6,968 nucleotides of DNA from assembly GCA_902787595.1 (NCBI GenBank), contig CADAHD010000121.1:872-7839 (forward strand), read 5' to 3'. A program made the position numbers and the translations under genes. This document shows positions 6,057-6,968 of the stretch, piece by piece (position 1 is the stretch's first letter; each line of letters begins with the position of its first letter). Under the pieces are notes generated by a model that was not told the DNA's origin, did no database searches, and saw nothing but the letters and a program-made list of their open reading frames with translations. This DNA comes from an uncultured Lachnospiraceae bacterium (GTDB lineage Bacteria > Bacillota_A > Clostridia > Lachnospirales > Lachnospiraceae).

Positions 6057-6968
6057 GATAAAAAAATTTATATTATTGCTGGCCCTTTTTGCACTGCCGG
6101 CATTAACGCTGGCCGCCTGTCTCAGAAACGAGACTTCTGTTGATACAGGCAATGCGGTGGAAGAAAAGAAACTCACCATAGGCATGAGCTTCGATTCCTT
6201 TGTAATAGAAAGATGGCAGAAAGACCGCGACATCTTTGTGCAGGCAGCCAAGGAGCTGGGCGCGGAAGTAAATGTGCAGAACGCCAGCGGTGATGTGGAA
6301 GAGCAGCGCAGGCAGATAGATTATCTTATCAAGAAGGGCGTGGATGTGCTGGTGATCGTTTGTATCGATTCGGACGCGTTGACGGACTCCGTGGCTGCTG
6401 CAAAGAATGAAGGCATCAAAGTAATAGCCTATGACCGCCTGATCAATAATGCGGACATAGATCTGTATATCTCTTTTGATAACGAGATGGTGGGAAGGCT
6501 GATGGCGCAGAGTCTTATAGATCACGGCCTTTCCGGCGGCAAGGTTATAATGATAGGAGGATCGCCCGCAGATAACAATGTATCGCTTGTTGAAAACGCT
6601 TTCATAAAAGTGATGGATGACAATAAGGTAGAAATATTGGACAGCATGCATTGTGACGGCTGGCGCGCGGAGCTGGCATCGGAATACATTTACGGACACC
6701 GAGCTCTGGTATCGCAGTGCGACGCCATAATGTGCGGAAACGATAATGTTGCGAGCGAGGTGGCAGTTTCGCTGGCGGTGCAGAGAATGGCCGGTAAGAT
6801 AATGGTAACGGGGCAGGATGCCGATCTGGAAGCCTGCCAGAGGATAGTGGAAGGCACGCAGATAATGACGGTATACAAGCCTGTGGAAAAGCTGGCCAGA
6901 AGGGCTGCGGAATGCGCTGTGGCGCTGGCCGGGGGAGAAGAGATAACAGGCAGTGATGTGGGAGAGAT
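6049..6968 (+). CDS. xylF: D-xylose-binding lipoprotein XylF (3' end beyond window)
   Basis: The frame is open from ATG 6049 to the right edge: 306 codons without a stop. It is the extracellular substrate receptor of an ABC pentose importer. Residues 1-23 form a lipoprotein signal peptide with lipobox LAAC, lipid site C24. The mature part closely follows E. coli XylF: ERWQKDRD (54-61), KKGVDVLVI (95-103), AYDRLINNADIDLYISFDN (127-145), GGSPADNN (170-177), DGW (203-205), GNDN (230-233), GQDADL (255-260) and TVYKP (274-278) all align with conserved, largely pocket-forming segments. This makes xylose, or a close pentose, the likely ligand. It overlaps the regulator gene by 8 nt with only a weak AGAGAG site, so translation is probably coupled. 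Six further cysteines in the mature part are odd for an exported receptor, and E. coli XylF has none there as I recall. ATPase and permease genes are expected beyond the edge. Confidence 0.88.
   Translation, partial: MHRIKKFILLLALFALPALTLAACLRNETSVDTGNAVEEKKLTIGMSFDSFVIERWQKDRDIFVQAAKELGAEVNVQNASGDVEEQRRQIDYLIKKGVDVLVIVCIDSDALTDSVAAAKNEGIKVIAYDRLINNADIDLYISFDNEMVGRLMAQSLIDHGLSGGKVIMIGGSPADNNVSLVENAFIKVMDDNKVEILDSMHCDGWRAELASEYIYGHRALVSQCDAIMCGNDNVASEVAVSLAVQRMAGKIMVTGQDADLEACQRIVEGTQIMTVYKPVEKLARRAAECAVALAGGEEITGSDVGE

Noticed and set aside
6103..6699. Minus-strand 198-codon open frame
   Set aside because: It is antisense to the xylF-like gene, whose plus-strand translation matches a known family throughout.

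Overview
The window looks like a chromosomal or accessory segment from an anaerobic Gram-positive bacterium of the class Clostridia, probably a Lachnospiraceae-type gut or rumen organism. This is an inference from gene content (a YesM/LytS-YesN sensor pair linked to a sugar-binding lipoprotein), strong AGGAGG-type ribosome binding sites, frequent ATA and AGG/AGA codons, and moderate GC. No rRNA, tRNA, transposase or CRISPR array is visible.

Layout. Bases 1-262 hold a tandem array. Three copies of a 74-bp unit each begin with a perfect 10-bp inverted repeat (cggctaacac...gtgttagccg), and a truncated fourth copy collapses into three 13-bp tandem repeats. Directly after it comes a small acidic protein of unknown function (278-712, +). 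Converging on that gene from the other side is a six-TM diguanylate cyclase with an intact GGEEF active site (741-1823, -). A short divergent promoter region (1824-1930) separates it from a four-gene, tightly packed operon on the + strand that runs off the right edge.

The operon is (1) a membrane-anchored periplasmic-binding-protein-like sugar sensor (1931-2980), (2) a YesM/LytS-type sensor histidine kinase with an all-helical extracellular domain (2970-4457), (3) a YesN-type response regulator with a receiver and an AraC-type DNA-binding domain (4461-6056), and (4) the first 306 codons of a lipoprotein very similar to the D-xylose-binding protein XylF (6049 to the window end). The genes overlap by 11 nt, are spaced by 3 nt, and overlap by 8 nt, so they are almost certainly co-transcribed and translationally coupled.

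How they probably work together. The order sensor binding protein - LytS-like kinase - YesN-like regulator - xylF matches the three-component xylose-sensing arrangement (XylFII-LytS-YesN upstream of xylFGH) described in Clostridium beijerinckii. The likely scheme is that the anchored binding protein detects a sugar outside the cell, signals through the kinase's extracellular helices, and the phosphorylated regulator activates the transporter that starts with XylF. Transporter ATPase and permease genes are expected just beyond the right edge but are not seen here. The divergent diguanylate cyclase shares the intergenic control region, so a link between pentose sensing and c-di-GMP is possible but unproven. 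The most unusual unexplained structure is the hairpin-bearing 74-bp repeat array.
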